Origin: Bacillota bacterium
GTDB taxonomy: Bacteria; Bacillota; Clostridia; Lachnospirales; Lachnospiraceae
DNA length: 42,245 nt
Reading direction: 5' to 3'
Assembly: GCA_023663285.1 (NCBI GenBank)
Contig: JAMPHT010000029.1
Span: 1 to 42,245 of the forward strand
Position numbers and translations under genes: made by a program. Positions 40,229 through 42,245 of this stretch are shown here, one piece after another (within the stretch, counting starts at the first letter, position 1; each line of letters opens with the position of its first letter). The notes under the pieces were generated by a model. The model was not told the DNA's origin, searched no databases, and worked only from the letters and a program-made list of their open reading frames with translations.

Positions 40229-41723
40229 TATAGGATTTGAAGAAAAATTATGGCAGGCGGCGGATAAATTGCGCTCGAACATGGATGCGGCAGAATATAA
40301 GCACGTGGTGTTGGGGCTTATATTCTTGAAATATGTCTCTGATTCCTTTGAAGAAAAATATCAACAATTATTGGCAGAGGGCTATGGCGATGAAGAGGAC
40401 AGGGATGAGTATCTGGCCGAAAATATTTTTTATGTGCCTAAAGATGCCCGATGGAGTGAAATTAAAAGTCATGCTACAAGTACAGATATAGGTAGCATTA
40501 TAGATCATGCAATGGATGCAATAGAAAAGGAGAATGATTCCTTAAAGGGGGTTTTGACTAAGAATTATTCCCGTCAGGAATTGGACAAGACGAGGCTTGG
40601 AGAACTTGTAACGCTCTTTACAAATATTGAAGTAGGTTCAACGGCAGCACAGGAAAGGGATGTTTTAGGCAGGGTATATGAATACTTTTTAAGCAAGTTT
40701 GCAAGCGCGGAGGGGAAGCTGGGTGGGGAATTTTATACGCCGTCCTGTATTGTCCGTACACTTGTTTCTATGATAGAGCCCTTTGAAGGGCAGATTTTTG
40801 ATCCTGCCTGTGGAAGTGGCGGTATGTTCTGCCAATCGGCGCGATTTGTCAAAGAACATCAGGGAAATGTCAGAGACATCTCTATTTTTGGTCAGGAAAG
40901 CAACCCTACTACATGGAAATTGGCAAAAATGAATCTGGCAATCAGGCAGTTGGAAGCGAACCTTGGAAAACATAATGCGGATTCCTTTCATGATGACCAA
41001 CATAAGACGTTGAAAGCAAATTATATATTGGCGAATCCGCCCTTTAATATTTCAGATTGGGGTGGAGAACGGTTACAGGCAGATCCAAGATGGAAATATG
41101 GTATTCCTCCTGTCGGAAATGCGAATTTTGCCTGGCTTCAGCATATGCTTTATCATTTGAATCCGGCAGGCGGTGTGGCAGGTACTGTATTGGCCAACGG
41201 TTCTTTGAGTTCAAATACATCAAATGAGGGAAATATTCGTGCAAATATGGTAAAAGATGATGTTGTGGAATGTATCGTAGCGATGCCAAGCCAGCTTTTT
41301 TACTCTACGGGTATCCCGGTTTCGTTATGGATCATGCGGAAAGGGAAAGGTGAGCATTCCCAAGGGAAGGTCCTGTTCATTGATGCCCGGAAGCTTGGGC
41401 ATATGGTAGACAGAAAGGTTCGGGAATTATCAGAAGAGGATATCAGAAAGATTGCGGATATATACCAGAATTGGAGGCGGGGAAAGGAATACATAGATAT
41501 TCAGGGCTTTTGTAAGGAAGCGTCATTAGAGGAAATAGAAAAACAAGATTACATTTTAACTCCGGGAAGATATGTAGGAATAGAGCAGGAAGAGGAGGAT
41601 GGAGAGCCATTTGAGGAAAAAATGCAAAGGCTTACTTCTGAATTGTCAGGGTTGTTTGCCGAGTCGCATGAATTAGAAGAGGAAATAAGGAAGAAGCTGG
41701 GGGCGATTGGGTATGAAATATAA
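40209..41723 (+). CDS. hsdM: Type I restriction-modification DNA methylase subunit
   Basis: 504-aa N6-adenine methylase of a type I R-M complex. The HsdM N-terminal helical domain (start to about residue 150, KHVVLGLIFLKYVSDSF) is followed by motif I FDPACGSGGMF and motif IV NPPFN, with GGEFYTP before motif I as usual. With HsdS it forms the modifying trimer and with HsdR the restriction enzyme. The frame opens at 40194, but ATG 40209 has GGAGG 7 nt upstream. Its end overlaps hsdS by 11 bp. Composition is A/T-richer than the glycosidase genes, consistent with acquisition. hsdR is not in the window. Confidence 0.95.
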   Translation: MAAGTTNIGFEEKLWQAADKLRSNMDAAEYKHVVLGLIFLKYVSDSFEEKYQQLLAEGYGDEEDRDEYLAENIFYVPKDARWSEIKSHATSTDIGSIIDHAMDAIEKENDSLKGVLTKNYSRQELDKTRLGELVTLFTNIEVGSTAAQERDVLGRVYEYFLSKFASAEGKLGGEFYTPSCIVRTLVSMIEPFEGQIFDPACGSGGMFCQSARFVKEHQGNVRDISIFGQESNPTTWKLAKMNLAIRQLEANLGKHNADSFHDDQHKTLKANYILANPPFNISDWGGERLQADPRWKYGIPPVGNANFAWLQHMLYHLNPAGGVAGTVLANGSLSSNTSNEGNIRANMVKDDVVECIVAMPSQLFYSTGIPVSLWIMRKGKGEHSQGKVLFIDARKLGHMVDRKVRELSEEDIRKIADIYQNWRRGKEYIDIQGFCKEASLEEIEKQDYILTPGRYVGIEQEEEDGEPFEEKMQRLTSELSGLFAESHELEEEIRKKLGAIGYEI

Positions 41724-42243
41724 TCTTTCAGATATATGCGAGTATGCCAGCGGAAGAGTAGATGTAACTGCTTTAGATGAGGATATTTATATATCCACAG
41801 AGAATATGTTGCCTAATAAAGGTGGGATATGTAAAGCTTCTGCTTTACCGGCGGTACAACAGACACATTCGTTTTATAAAGGAGATGTTCTGGTTTCAAA
41901 TATTCGGCCATATTTTAAAAAAATATGGTTTGCTGAATTTGATGGCGGGTGTTCAAATGATGTACTTGTTTTTCGGGCAAAGAAAGGGGTAAGTAGCAGA
42001 TTCCTTTACTATTTGATTGCTGATGATGCCTTTTTTGAGTATTCGATGGCAACATCTAAGGGTACGAAGATGCCCCGTGGAGACAAGGCTGCAATTATGA
42101 AATATGAGGTTCCGTGTTTTAAGTATGAGGAACAGGAAAAAATTGCAGGTATTTTAGATGCACTTGATAGAAAAATACGTAATAATCAGCAGATAAATGA
42201 TAATTTACCGCCGCATCGGGTACTGAAATTTGCTACAATGTAG
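41713..42243 (+). CDS. hsdS: Type I restriction specificity subunit, half-length
   Basis: 176-aa protein with one target recognition domain (from LSDICEYASGRVDV to the NIRPYFKKIWFAEF and TKMPRGDK segments) and one conserved spacer helix (EEQEKIAGILDALDRKIRNNQQINDNL). Standard HsdS proteins have two such halves and about 400 residues. Here the sequence departs after QINDNL into PPHRVLKFATM and stops at TAG 42241. It is either a natural half-HsdS that works as a dimer or a truncated or recombined allele, with the other half beyond the window. ATG 41713 overlaps the hsdM end, so translation is coupled. Confidence 0.8.
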   Translation: MKYNLSDICEYASGRVDVTALDEDIYISTENMLPNKGGICKASALPAVQQTHSFYKGDVLVSNIRPYFKKIWFAEFDGGCSNDVLVFRAKKGVSSRFLYYLIADDAFFEYSMATSKGTKMPRGDKAAIMKYEVPCFKYEEQEKIAGILDALDRKIRNNQQINDNLPPHRVLKFATM

Positions 42244-42245
42244 TA

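Overview
The window reads as chromosome of an anaerobic low-GC Gram-positive bacterium, most likely a gut Lachnospiraceae-type Clostridia. The grounds are a T-box leader in front of an archaeal-type ProRS, a murB-rapZ-whiA-HPr/Crh-like cluster next to hprK and a ROK glucokinase, YitT, DUF1846, sigma-A type promoters with strong GGAGG ribosome binding sites, and large intracellular-type glycosidases. This placement is an inference from gene content; no rRNA is present to confirm it. No rRNA, tRNA, CRISPR array, transposase or integrase was seen.

Layout. 1-8520 is mostly housekeeping: an AraC-type regulator (-), T-box/proS, an esterase-like hydrolase, a DEDDh exonuclease, a D,D-carboxypeptidase (-), trmB and a YitT-family membrane protein. 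8520-11700 is accessory: a 228-bp direct repeat (small zinc-ribbon gene plus the start of a membrane-protein gene) brackets a RelB/YoeB toxin-antitoxin pair. A second AraC-type regulator and a type I (holin-like toxin/antisense RNA) module follow. 11779-14512 is a BlaI/M56-peptidase/MBL-hydrolase operon behind a perfect consensus promoter. 14597-17793 is DUF1846-pyrG (-). 18101-29324 is a long core block: ftsH, uvrC, hprK, glcK, murB, rapZ, whiA, a Crh-like HPr with Glu15, a lipid kinase and fructose-bisphosphate aldolase.

29639-34430 is a second accessory region: an XRE-methyltransferase fusion, an AbrB/PIN toxin-antitoxin pair (-), and then an A/T-richer four-gene operon. That operon codes for an HTH regulator, a HipA-like kinase, an HNH nuclease and a SAM methyltransferase behind a perfect TTGACA-17-TATAAT promoter with a 12-bp palindrome in its spacer. 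It is my best candidate for an undescribed system, possibly defensive. 34451-39793 holds a GH95 alpha-L-fucosidase and a GH2 beta-mannosidase separated by tandem repeats. 40123-42243 is the start of a type I restriction-modification locus: hsdM followed by a half-length hsdS that ends two bases before the window end.

Functionally, the core block links carbon-flux sensing (HprK, Crh-like HPr, glucokinase, aldolase) with cell-wall synthesis (MurB, RapZ, WhiA, carboxypeptidase). The accessory segments add three toxin-antitoxin modules, a kinase-nuclease-methylase operon and a restriction system, so this is a site where mobile and defensive genes accumulate between core operons.
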